NCBI RefSeq assembly: GCF_020731285.1
Contig: NZ_JAJFOW010000009.1
Span: 62,001 to 126,000, forward strand
Reading direction: 5' to 3'
From: Cohnella baijiui
Lineage (GTDB): Bacteria; Bacillota; Bacilli; Paenibacillales; Paenibacillaceae
Length of the DNA: 64,000 nucleotides
This document shows, piece by piece, positions 51,728 to 60,365 of the stretch. Made by a program: the position numbers and the translations under genes. The first letter of the stretch is position 1. Every line of letters starts with the position of its first letter. The notes beneath the pieces are model-generated. The model saw only the letters and a list, made by a program, of their open reading frames with translations. It did not search any database and was not told the DNA's origin.

Positions 51728-54046
51728 ATGAACATTGCCGTCAAACTGGTGCAAAAGGTGAATGAACGCGACGCGCTTCACAAGCTGAAAGGTTATCGGG
51801 ACAAAGCCGAAACGATAAATAAACGGGATTTGCGAGCGTGGAACGACGATCGGCTAAAGGCCGAATCCAGGCGGCTTCAAAGCGAAGCCAAGGCTGGCGC
51901 GCCGCTCGACAAGCTGCTGATCGATGCTTACGCACTCGTTTGCGAAGCGGCGCAGCGAACGCTTGGCATGCGGCCATACGAGGTTCAAATGATGGCGGCT
52001 ATTGCCCTTCACGAAGGGAATTTGGTCGAAATGCAGACAGGCGAAGGGAAGACGCTTGCGGCCGTTATGCCGGCGTATTTAAACGCGATAACGGGCAAAG
52101 GTGTGCACGTCCTGACGTTTAACGATTATTTGGCGAACAGGGATGCGGAGTGGATGGGACCGATTTATCGGTTTCTCGGACTATCGGTAGCCGCGATTCA
52201 AGCGGGCATGAGCTTGGCCGAGAAAAAGCAAGCTTATTCGGCGGACATTACGTACGTGACGGCCAAAGAGGCGGGCTTTGATTATTTGCGCGACTCGATT
52301 GCGATGACCGCAAGCGACACCGTCCATCGGGCTTTTCATTACGTGATCGTCGACGAAGCGGATTCACTGCTGCTCGACGAGGCGCGTGTTCCGCTCGTAA
52401 TTGCAGGCGAAGCTGCAACTACTGGAAACGACGATACAAGGTTCGCGGCTGTGGCCAAGCAATTGCATCATGAAGAGCATTTCGTTTTCGATGAGTTTAA
52501 GCGTAACATCTACTTAACCGAAGCCGGCTCCGAAAAGGTAGAATCGCTATTGCACTGCGGTAATTTGTACGAAAGCCATAACCATTATTTGTTAACGTCC
52601 ATCAATTGCGCTCTTCATGCAGAGGCTCTATTACAACGGGATATCGATTACATTGTACGCGACGGTAAAATCGAACTGATCGACGAATATACCGGACGCG
52701 TGGCGGAAAACCGGCATTTGCCCGACGGGCTGCAAGCCGCGCTGGAAGCGAAGGAAGGGCTTAGTCCGAAAGCCGGCGGCCAAGTACTCGGCACGATCAC
52801 GCTTCAGCATTTGCTGAGCTTATACCCGAAAATCAGCGGAATGACGGCTACCGCCCAAGCTTCGGCGATCGAATTCGAGGATATTTATTCGCTGCAGGTG
52901 GTTCAAATTCCGCCCAATCGTCCCTGTATCCGAATCGATCACCCTCACAAAATCTATACCCACAAGGAAGCGAAGCTGAAAGCGCTGGTCGCCGAAATCG
53001 CGTCCGTCCATGCGACCGGAAGGCCGATTCTGATCGGCACGTCGAGCGTCGAAGAGTCGGGCATGTTGGCGGAGTGCCTTCGGCAAATCGGCGTGAATGG
53101 CCATGTGCTTAACGCGAAAAACGATTCGGAAGAAGCCGAAATCATTGCCAAAGCGGGAGAGATCGGCGCCGTGACAGTGTCCACGAACATGGCCGGGCGC
53201 GGCGTGGATATACGGCTTGGCGGCGGAGACGCGAAGCAGGCGGATGTTGTCGCGAAGCTTGGCGGTTTGTATGTCATCGGTACGCTCGCGAATGAAAGCA
53301 ATCGAATCGACGACCAATTGCGCGGTCGCGCAGGCCGGCAAGGAGATCCGGGGGCGTCCAGATTTTTCGTAAGCTTGGAGGACGATTTGATTTTGCGTTT
53401 CGGCATCGACAAAGCGATCCCCTCCTCCTTCAAGAAACTCAAACAGGACGAGCCGCTCGATGAAGCGATGCTGCGCAGCAAAATCGGCCACATTCAGCAC
53501 GTGATCATGGGCCAAAACTTCCACATCCGCCAAGAGCTGAACCACTATTCGGATATGGTGGAGGAGCAAAGGCGCATCCTGTATAAAGATCGCCTCGCTA
53601 TTTTGACCGGCGAAACGCCAATGAGCCCCTCGGAACAGCGCGTCAGATTGTTTTATATCGACAAGTTTTGGGCCGAGCATCTCGCATATGTTTCGTATAT
53701 TCGCGAAGGCATCCATTTGGAAGGCCTTGCGAACCTCAACCCGATCGACGAGTTTCATGCGCGAATTATACATGCGTTCGAACAAATGCCGGCGAAAATA
53801 GAAAAAGAAACTTCGAGCATGTTGGCAAGGCTCGGCCATTCGAACGATCCTTCCGAGTGGGAACGGTTAGGCTTGAAAAGCCCTTCCTCGACGTGGACGT
53901 ACATCATAAACGATCAGTATGCGCAAAAGGCCCTTCTAGCCCCCGTCGCCGTGGGTCCCGACATTATCGGTGCTATCACGCTTGTCCTTAAACCTGTCGC
54001 CAAACCTGTCCTCGACTGGCTTTTTAGAACGCATCGTTGGCGGTAG
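51728..54046 (+). CDS. secA2: SecA2-like accessory translocase ATPase
   Basis: A 772-residue SecA homologue. MQTGEGKTLA is Walker A (about residues 100-109), VIVDEADSLLLDEARVPLVI is the DEAD region, VSTNMAGRGVDIRLGGG is the motif of the second helicase domain, and a scaffold and wing region with AEHLAYVSYIREGIHLEGL follow. It ends without the zinc-binding C-terminal tail of housekeeping SecA, and is shorter than SecA1 (about 840). SecA2 proteins export selected surface proteins. No secY2, adhesin or Asp genes are adjacent. ATG 51728 or GTG 51722 after GGGGAGG can start it; an upstream open frame crosses copy B and is unlikely. Confidence 0.85.
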   Translation: MNIAVKLVQKVNERDALHKLKGYRDKAETINKRDLRAWNDDRLKAESRRLQSEAKAGAPLDKLLIDAYALVCEAAQRTLGMRPYEVQMMAAIALHEGNLVEMQTGEGKTLAAVMPAYLNAITGKGVHVLTFNDYLANRDAEWMGPIYRFLGLSVAAIQAGMSLAEKKQAYSADITYVTAKEAGFDYLRDSIAMTASDTVHRAFHYVIVDEADSLLLDEARVPLVIAGEAATTGNDDTRFAAVAKQLHHEEHFVFDEFKRNIYLTEAGSEKVESLLHCGNLYESHNHYLLTSINCALHAEALLQRDIDYIVRDGKIELIDEYTGRVAENRHLPDGLQAALEAKEGLSPKAGGQVLGTITLQHLLSLYPKISGMTATAQASAIEFEDIYSLQVVQIPPNRPCIRIDHPHKIYTHKEAKLKALVAEIASVHATGRPILIGTSSVEESGMLAECLRQIGVNGHVLNAKNDSEEAEIIAKAGEIGAVTVSTNMAGRGVDIRLGGGDAKQADVVAKLGGLYVIGTLANESNRIDDQLRGRAGRQGDPGASRFFVSLEDDLILRFGIDKAIPSSFKKLKQDEPLDEAMLRSKIGHIQHVIMGQNFHIRQELNHYSDMVEEQRRILYKDRLAILTGETPMSPSEQRVRLFYIDKFWAEHLAYVSYIREGIHLEGLANLNPIDEFHARIIHAFEQMPAKIEKETSSMLARLGHSNDPSEWERLGLKSPSSTWTYIINDQYAQKALLAPVAVGPDIIGAITLVLKPVAKPVLDWLFRTHRWR

Positions 54047-54198
54047 GCGAGCGATACTTGCACGAGTAACAGTAACTTCCGTTGTGGTCGCTTTGTTGTA
54101 TTGATTTTATGTTGATTGACTCGGTTATTCATTTCAAACTGTTAACCCGCATACGATAACCGGAACGGCTGTCGCTATTGCGGGGAAATTTCGTCGGA

Positions 54199-54378
54199 TT
54201 CTTGTTTGCAAAGCATCGGTTGCAAACGAAGAACCCAAGTAAGGTCAACGACAATCAAGTGCCTTATTAATGTAGATGCACGAGAAAAATCAAATACTCA
54301 ACTCGACCAATCCGCGTCCGACGCGGCCTCTCGGCTCTTATTCTTCGCCCGTCGCGATCGGATTCTCGCTATACGATT
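54199..54378. repeat. Accessory repeat, copy C, with sulfurtransferase 3' end
   Basis: The left end TTCTTGTTTGCAAAGC and the GCGTCCGACGCGGCCTCTCG stem match copies A, D and E. Beyond it the minus strand encodes SYSENPIATGEE-stop, the end of the sulfurtransferase. The middle is diverged. Confidence 0.8.
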
Positions 54379-54448
54379 GAACGGGGGTTTTCATCATCGC
54401 TACTTCTTTGACCTCTTCATTCGCACGTCCTTTAAAAGGAGGTTAATT

Positions 54449-55147
54449 ATGTTGAGGAAGAGTACAAATTCAGGTAGAAGGTCTGCAGTAATTACTGGGG
54501 TGTTATTAATAGCCGGGTTGGTTACAGGTATATTTAGTGTTGTTCCTGTTATAGATGGAGCAGACTACCTTGTCAAGGCTTCTACTAATGAAAACCAGGT
54601 ACTAATAGGGGCGTTTTTCCAGTTGTTAATGGTTGTTGCATATGTCGGTATTCCTATTTTGATGTATCCGATTTTAAGTAAGCATCATAAAGGTTTAGCT
54701 CTTGAATCTGTTGCTTTCGGCATCATTGCGGGTGTGTTCATTATTATTGGTGTAATCATTCTTCTATTGCTATTGACGTTAAGCCACGAATTTGCAAAAG
54801 TTGGAACCCTGAATGGTTCGTATTTTCAGACCCTGGGTGGATTGTTGCGGGAAGGACGTGATTTGGTGAACCATGTGGCAACGACACTTGCATTTGTTTT
54901 GGCTTTGTTCTTGATTAGCTGCATATTTTACCAAACAAAATTAGTCCCACGTTGGTTGTCAGTTTCGGGTCTTATTGGGTCTACATTGTCTATATCGGCA
55001 AGCTTATTATTTATGATTCGCTTCATCGGTCTGGATGCAACATACATGATATTGAACATTCCAATAGCCTCTCAACAATTGGTTTTGGCTATATGGCTAA
55101 TCATTAAAGGATTTAACCGGACGGATACTCTAGAAAAGAAGGTGTAA
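54449..55147 (+). CDS. DUF4386 membrane protein
   Basis: A 232-residue protein with six predicted membrane segments. GRRSAVITGVLLIAGLVTGI near the start and GATTLAFVLA-like segments fit DUF4386, a family of unknown function found mainly in Gram-positive bacteria. The ATG at 54449 has AAGGAGG 6 nt upstream. It is AT-rich compared with the neighbouring genes and lies 5 bp before a methyltransferase gene, so they form an operon of likely foreign origin. Confidence 0.82.
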   Translation: MLRKSTNSGRRSAVITGVLLIAGLVTGIFSVVPVIDGADYLVKASTNENQVLIGAFFQLLMVVAYVGIPILMYPILSKHHKGLALESVAFGIIAGVFIIIGVIILLLLLTLSHEFAKVGTLNGSYFQTLGGLLREGRDLVNHVATTLAFVLALFLISCIFYQTKLVPRWLSVSGLIGSTLSISASLLFMIRFIGLDATYMILNIPIASQQLVLAIWLIIKGFNRTDTLEKKV

Positions 55148-55152
55148 CTGAA

Positions 55153-55773
55153 ATGAATAAATCAGAAAGTTTTTGGGATAAAACGGCAAGTAAATATGAT
55201 CAAATAGAGATGAAGGATGAACAAACTTACATCAATATAATAAATAGAACGAAAACGCATCTCAAAATAAGCGACATTGTTTTGGATTACGGCTGTGGGA
55301 CTGGATTGATATCGAATGAAATTGCAGAATATGTAAAAGGAATGCATGCGATTGATATATCTTCTAATATGATCGCCATTGCCGAAAACAAGGCAAAAGA
55401 GCGGAACATTGCAAATATTAACTATGCTCACACAACCATTTTTGATGAAAGGTATGAGAAAGGTTCATTCGATGTCGTCATGGTCTTTCATGTTCTGCAT
55501 TTGTTGGAAGATGAACAGATCGTTCTGCAAAGAATAAATGAACTGTTGAAACCAGGAGGATTATTGATTTCTGCAACACCATGCGTGGGAGAAAAGATCG
55601 TTCTAAAATACTTGTTATTGTTTGCAGGCAGAGTTGGTTTAATGCCGAATATCAAATCATTTAAAATACGCAATTTAGTCGATACAATTGAGGAAGGGAA
55701 TTTTTCAATTGTCGAATCGAATTGCTTGAAGAAAAGTTCTCAGGAATATTTCGTTATTGCTAGGAAGATTTGA
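55153..55773 (+). CDS. Class I SAM-dependent methyltransferase
   Basis: A 206-residue methyltransferase. SFWDKTASKYDQIE starts the domain, VLDYGCGTGLISNEIAEYVK is the AdoMet motif I (about residues 43-62), and FDVVMVFHVLHLL is motif IV. The target is unknown. It is AT-rich and cotranscribed with the DUF4386 gene. Confidence 0.87.
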   Translation: MNKSESFWDKTASKYDQIEMKDEQTYINIINRTKTHLKISDIVLDYGCGTGLISNEIAEYVKGMHAIDISSNMIAIAENKAKERNIANINYAHTTIFDERYEKGSFDVVMVFHVLHLLEDEQIVLQRINELLKPGGLLISATPCVGEKIVLKYLLLFAGRVGLMPNIKSFKIRNLVDTIEEGNFSIVESNCLKKSSQEYFVIARKI

Positions 55774-55821
55774 TAGGGGCCACCTGGTATCTTACCTGTT
55801 AGTAACGGCCTTTTCGGATGA

Positions 55822-56691
55822 TCATTGATAATTAAATATGCCGTTCTTAAACGCTTCTTCATCATTGTTCTCAATACCAAATAAAGCTTCTTGAAGCGCA
55901 AATGTGCCCCTGTAAAACCTCATTCGCGATTCAGCGCCTTGAAGATCAGGGTAGAATTTGTACATCTGTTTCAAAAAATCTTCTCCGTATCCGCTTATTA
56001 TGGCGGCAGCATCCACAGCGGGATCACCTACATGCGATCCGCCAAAATCAATTACGCCTGCAACTTTCGGAAGGTGATGATCGATCAATATATTTCCCGC
56101 ACCGAAGTCACCATGCACAAATGCTGGTTTATATTGAAAGTTCATTGTATCATTCAAAAAGTCCTCGAAATGCTTTCTTATGAGTACTTGACTCTCATTG
56201 CTCATATAACGAAACAGTTTCTCTTGAATACGTATGTACATGTCCTCCCAATACTTATATTGATTTTTTTGATAGTGATGATCGACGAACTCTTCTTGTA
56301 AAGGAACACTGTGCAATTCAAATAAAAATTGTGCCAGCTGGTTGGCTATCAGATCTAAATCTTCATGGCCCATAGCGTGAAAAGCTTGCATGTCGAAAAT
56401 TTTTCCCGGTATCCTACGATAGCCTACAAATATCTCTCCCACAGTCTGCGATTCGAGGCTCTCATAAATAGGGTTTGGTATATCAAGAGTAATGTACTTG
56501 TATATGAACTTTAATAACCGCGTTTCTTCATGTAACTCTTTAATGCCTTGATGATATTTGGGGAAACGGAAGATGAGTTCATTATTGACCTCAATGACCG
56601 TGTTGTTTTGACCGTTTTCATTGAGGATGACCGAATGGATTCGTAGGTTTGGGTACACTTCCAGTATTTTTTGTGCATAGTTCTTCAGCAT
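55822..56691 (-). CDS. Aminoglycoside-phosphotransferase-like kinase
   Basis: A 289-residue kinase-fold protein. AFVHGDFGAGNILIDHHLPK carries the catalytic HGDxxxxN, and VAGVIDFGGSHVGDPAVDAA the DFG-like metal site and DP motif. It is close to APH-family kinases, including antibiotic and macrolide-type enzymes, but the substrate is not known. The ATG at 56691 follows GGAGG. It is AT-rich and probably acquired. Confidence 0.85.
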   Translation of the reverse strand: MLKNYAQKILEVYPNLRIHSVILNENGQNNTVIEVNNELIFRFPKYHQGIKELHEETRLLKFIYKYITLDIPNPIYESLESQTVGEIFVGYRRIPGKIFDMQAFHAMGHEDLDLIANQLAQFLFELHSVPLQEEFVDHHYQKNQYKYWEDMYIRIQEKLFRYMSNESQVLIRKHFEDFLNDTMNFQYKPAFVHGDFGAGNILIDHHLPKVAGVIDFGGSHVGDPAVDAAAIISGYGEDFLKQMYKFYPDLQGAESRMRFYRGTFALQEALFGIENNDEEAFKNGIFNYQ

Positions 56692-56807
56692 AAATAGCCT
56701 CCATATGAATGGTATTCCAAACAGCGACAAACCAGGAAACCATTGACCTGTATCTTGTTCGCTCGGATTTCCAAAATTTATAGTTTATTATATATGAACT
56801 TTTGCCA

Positions 56808-56922
56808 AACTGTACGTCAAGAACGGCGGTGATCCGTTTTCGCTGCAAAAAAATACTCGGACACCACGACATAAGCATGGTACGAAATACGTCCAGTTGA
56901 ACAACCGCGACATTACAGGGTT
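56808..56922 (+). pseudogene. Tyrosine recombinase (phage integrase) remnant
   Basis: FAKLYVKNGGDPFSLQK, then in the next frame ILGHHDISMVR, then in the first frame again KYVQLNNRDI. This is the C-terminal catalytic part of an integrase, with the LGHHDISMVRKY region carrying the HxxR-type box and the tyrosine. An extra A in a run near 56847 and a missing A near 56885 explain the two frame changes. The rest of the gene is absent; a stop lies directly upstream. It sits next to accessory repeat copy D. Confidence 0.7.
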
Positions 56923-56929
56923 TGTGGCT

Positions 56930-57220
56930 GATACCGGGAACGCCAAGATGCCAAGCGAATTGCTCCCAAAAGCAGTCGGACTCTTGCTCCGCACGAAAGA
57001 TTGCGCCGCACTTGTTTGTGGATGAAGCAAAACCGACAAGCGTTCAATAACAACCTGACCCGACCGCCTCACCGTGGCTGGCTCCGGGGTTCCTGCAACC
57101 GCTTTCTCCAACCTCTTGTTTGCAAGCTGTTGACAGAAAAGCCCAAAGAGGGCTGCAACAGCCCGCCATCGGTAACCTGTCACAGCCCCAAAACCCGCGT
57201 CCGACTCGGCCTCTTCACAC
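56930..57220. repeat. Accessory repeat, copy D
   Basis: About 290 bp that run parallel to copy E: GATACCGGGAACGCC, AACAACCTG-CCCGACCGCC, TGGCTGGCTCCG, TTCCTGCAACC, CTTGTTTGCAAGCTGTTGA, CCCAAAGAGGGCTGCAACAG and the GCGTCCGACTCGG end. I estimate roughly 75-80 percent identity by eye. It lacks the sulfurtransferase coding end. GGGCTGCAACAGCCC inside it is a small hairpin. Confidence 0.8.
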
Positions 57221-57263
57221 AGATTGTTGGTGGCTGTTTGCAATCATTCCGCTATACCATCGC

Positions 57264-57842
57264 TTATTGCTTGGAGTTGGCATTTAAGAGCTGCACATAT
57301 TCATCCTTGGTTAAACCAAATAGAATAGAGTTTAAATATTGGCCATTCGTGTAGTAGACTTGGCGACGAACTCCCTCTTGAATACAACCGACTTTTCTCA
57401 ACATCGCGGCAGAGGTTTCGTTTCCTTCAAGCACATTATCATTAAACTTATTCAGTCTGCGCTCAAAAAAAGCATACTTCAAAAGGATGTGTACAGCTCT
57501 TGTGCCGTATCCCTTGCCTCGGTGGTCTCTGTCGATTTGAATACCAATACTGAAAGTGCCGTTTCTTTCGTCGATGCTGTTTAGGTTGATTCCGCCAACA
57601 TTCTCGCCATTCATGTTTTCAATTGTAAACATAAGACGATTCGAAGAGAAATCGGAGAAGTTTTCCGCGAACGTCTTTGCCTCTGTAATTGTTGGCGGTA
57701 GCTCAACTGCGCATTCAAGAAGACGCCGTGCAGGAGTATCAAACCTATTGATGTAGTGTTCTTCCCAATCTTCCGGCTGTATTGCGCGTAACCGTATCAC
57801 TTCATCCTGCCAAAAATAATTACTATAATCTATTTGCCTCAT
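57264..57842 (-). CDS. GNAT-family acetyltransferase, RimJ/RimL type
   Basis: A 192-residue GNAT. The acetyl-CoA site is IQIDRDHRGKGYGTRAVHIL (about residues 98-117), and LEGNETSAAMLRKVGCIQEG is motif B. Its form, with RLRAIQPEDWEEHYINRFDT at the start, fits RimJ/RimL-like enzymes that modify proteins or small amines. GGAGG precedes the ATG. It is AT-rich. Confidence 0.88.
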   Translation of the reverse strand: MRQIDYSNYFWQDEVIRLRAIQPEDWEEHYINRFDTPARRLLECAVELPPTITEAKTFAENFSDFSSNRLMFTIENMNGENVGGINLNSIDERNGTFSIGIQIDRDHRGKGYGTRAVHILLKYAFFERRLNKFNDNVLEGNETSAAMLRKVGCIQEGVRRQVYYTNGQYLNSILFGLTKDEYVQLLNANSKQ

Positions 57843-57871
57843 CTATTTTTACCTCCATTCTTCTCTCGATT

Positions 57872-58607
57872 TTACCTGGGTAATCCAATATGGAGGTAGT
57901 ATTTATTCGTTATAAGTAATCTGTCCGTTCGCAGTGGCCTTTCCTCGAATAAAGCGAATAATCCATACCCACCCTGCGGCGTTCCCTGCTCGTTCAGGCG
58001 GAAGCTGCCTCCCTCCATGATTCCGGCTTTCAGAAAGCTTTCCAGGAGCCGGAGCACGCTTCCGTCCACGACGGTCCACTTTACCATCTCCATTAATTTC
58101 TCGTGCGGGATGGCGTCGAAGTACGATATCCGCATCGATGACAAAACGATATCCGTCCGCCAGATCCTTGCGGATGTTCTCGAGCGCCATGTGCGCGCTT
58201 CTTCCGGGCCGGAATCCATAGCTGCATGCCATGAACTGTTCTTCGAAGAGGGGTTCCAGTACCCGCCTTGCTGCGGCTTGCACCACTCGGTCTTCCACGG
58301 TAGGAATCCCCAGCGGTCTTTGCGTTCCGTCTGCTTTCGGGATATAGACGCGTTTTACCGGCTTGGGCCGGTACTTCTTGTCCTTTAGCGCCTGCTGAAA
58401 TCCCTCTAGATTAGACTCCAGCGTCGATTCGTATGCCTTTACGGTCACCCGATCCACCCCTGCCGCTCCACGGTTTCGCTTGACCTCCCGGAAGGCTTCC
58501 TCCAGGTTTGGCTTCGCCCAGATCTTGTCGATGAGGCTGTACCATTTTCGTCCTGCTTGCGTCTTTACTCCTTCACGAGCGTGCTTGTCCTGCCTTAGTT
58601 CTTCCAT
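57872..58607 (-). pseudogene. ltrA: Group II intron reverse transcriptase/maturase, truncated
   Basis: From ATG 58607 (after GAGGGGAGGAG) the reading gives NRGAAGVDRVTVKAYE, RPLGIPTVEDRVVQAA, SYGFRPGRSAHMAL and RFVIDADIV, the first reverse-transcriptase blocks of LtrA. Then the frame changes near 58128 and continues as YFDAIPHEKLMEMVKWTVVD to FRLNEQGTPQGG. After this block the similarity ends. The YADD catalytic motif, maturase domain X and the DNA-binding end are all missing. A normal protein is about 420-600 residues. It is inactive. Confidence 0.85.
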
Positions 58608-58985
58608 GCCCGTTCTCCTCCCCTCGCAGTTCCGCGGTTCGTAGCCTTGCGGCAATCTCCGCTTCCCTGCCGGTACTCGCCCCAGACGGCTTCTCCTTAT
58701 GTTCATTCCCCGGCTCTACGCACCTCTTGGCTCCCCGGCTCCTGTCTGGCACATGGTTCCCCACACTCACGCTTCTTTCACGGTTCCAGGCTTCGCACAA
58801 GTCCTCGCCTTTTGGGTCGGGGCCTGCATCGACGACGTTCTGCGTCGATTCACTTGCCTTTGCGGCCTTTCCGGCAAGCTTTTTAGCTACTATCCCTTCT
58901 TTTGACTGCTTACCACCCGTATCCGCAACCTTGATCTTCACGACCTTGGTCTCGGTTACCAAAAAAAAAATTTGGAGACGATAAG
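57872..58985 (-). mobile_element. Group II intron remnant
   Basis: The LtrA remnant with about 380 bp upstream of its start. That stretch (58608-58985 on the minus strand) contains GTGAAAGAAGCG, GAGCCGGGGAATGA and the open, unstructured-looking reading typical of intron domains I-IV, but I could not fold it and do not see a convincing GUGYG end, so the 5' boundary is approximate. The 3' part, including domains V and VI, has been lost. Confidence 0.6.
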
Positions 58986-59121
58986 CCCTCCTTGGGTCAC
59001 GTCAAACGACTTTCCCCCGAATCCAATTGACGATAAACATGAATTCCGAATGAGAGAGCAACATCTCAAACGTCACCTTGCAATATAGTTGACCATGAAT
59101 TCCAAACAAGGAGATGAAGGC

Positions 59122-59886
59122 ATGAGTAAGTTGAAGGGTAAAATCGCTTTAGTAACCGGTGCAAGCCGGGGGATTGGTCGTGGCATTGCGTTGCGTCTAG
59201 CGCAGGAGGGCGCAGTAGTTGCAGTACACTATGGAAAAAGACAAAATGAAGCAGAGGAAGTTGTTCATCAGATAGAGCAAAATGGAGGTGCCGCATTCGC
59301 GATCGGTGCTGACTTAAGTACCCTTAACGGCATTCATGATTTATATGCGACTTTGGATGAAGCCCTTCAGGAACGTACAGGCGATAATCGTTTTGACATT
59401 CTTGTGAATAACGCTGGAATCGGACAAATTTTAACCTTTGAAGAGACGACGGAAGAATCTTTCAACGAGGTCATGAACATTAATGTCAAAGCACCGCTTT
59501 TTGTTACCCAACAAGCTTTACCGCGTCTGAGAGATGGAGGCCATATTATCAATATCTCTTCGTTTGTAACACGTGTGGCCTCCCCCAGTGTTTTCGCCTA
59601 CAGCATGTCGAAGGGTGCAGTCGACACGCTTACGCACGTCTTGGCTCAACAGCTTGGGAGCCGTAATATTACGGTGAACGCCATCCAGCCTGGCATCATT
59701 AATACAGAGATGAATGCCGGGACGTTGCAAAATCCCAATGGACAGAAATCTGCCGCTGGTCTTTCAACCTTTAAAAGGTGGGGGGAGCCGGAAGATGTTG
59801 CAGATATTGCTGCCTTTCTGGCCTCGTCGGACAGCCGTTGGGTCACTGGTCAATTAATTGATGCAAGTGGCGGATCTCATCTGTAA
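59122..59886 (+). CDS. Short-chain dehydrogenase/reductase
   Basis: A 254-residue SDR. VTGASRGIGRGIALRL is the TGxxxGxG cofactor site, NNAGIG is present, the active-site serine is in INISSFV, and YSMSKGAVD carries YxxxK. The ending VTGQLIDASGGSHL is typical of FabG-like enzymes. A likely NADPH-dependent reductase of unknown substrate. ATG 59122 follows AAGGAG; the frame upstream is open but unsupported. Confidence 0.92.
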   Translation: MSKLKGKIALVTGASRGIGRGIALRLAQEGAVVAVHYGKRQNEAEEVVHQIEQNGGAAFAIGADLSTLNGIHDLYATLDEALQERTGDNRFDILVNNAGIGQILTFEETTEESFNEVMNINVKAPLFVTQQALPRLRDGGHIINISSFVTRVASPSVFAYSMSKGAVDTLTHVLAQQLGSRNITVNAIQPGIINTEMNAGTLQNPNGQKSAAGLSTFKRWGEPEDVADIAAFLASSDSRWVTGQLIDASGGSHL

Positions 59887-60011
59887 ATTAACGGGTCTTT
59901 GCTCCGGTTGATTGCCGCTTGCCATATCGATGGCAGCGAAGGAAAGTCGTGACGAAAGTTTGGCGGAGCAAGTTTTGCTACGTTGTTACCAGAAGAAACC
60001 AATGCGAATCG

Positions 60012-60365
60012 GAATACCGGGAACGCACCAAATGCAATCGAATCGCTCCGTATGACGATCTTGCACTTGCTTCACACGAAAGGATTCACCGTTCCTGTTC
60101 TGGGCGGACTGAGACAAGGGGGGACAAGCATTCAAGAACAACCTGTCTCGACCGCCCTGCTGTGGCTGGCTCCGTGCTTCCTGCAACCACTTTCCTCGAC
60201 TTCTTGTTTGCAAGCTGTTGAACGGAAAACCCAAAGAGGGCTGCAACAGCCCGCCTCCCGGCAACCTGTCACGGCCCTCCACCCCGCGTCAGACGCGGCC
60301 TCTCGGTTCTTACTCGTCTCCCGTCGCAATCGGGTTTTTGCTATAAGAAATCCAATCGCTCCAGC
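60012..60365. repeat. Accessory repeat, copy E, at the sulfurtransferase 3' end
   Basis: It shares order and sequence with copy D from GAATACCGGGAACGC to the GCGTCAGACGCGG stem, then continues into the last 55 bp of the sulfurtransferase gene. On the minus strand GGGCTGTTGCAGCCC with a following TCTTTGGGTTTT could be its transcription terminator. This copy sits in its natural place, so the others may derive from this locus. Confidence 0.8.

Noticed and set aside
52820..53839. 339-codon minus-strand open frame
   Set aside because: Antisense shadow inside the SecA2-like gene, whose motifs are clear in the plus frame.
58573..58962. 129-codon minus-strand frame before the intron protein
   Set aside because: It falls in the intron ribozyme region, overlaps the LtrA start and has no recognisable domain.
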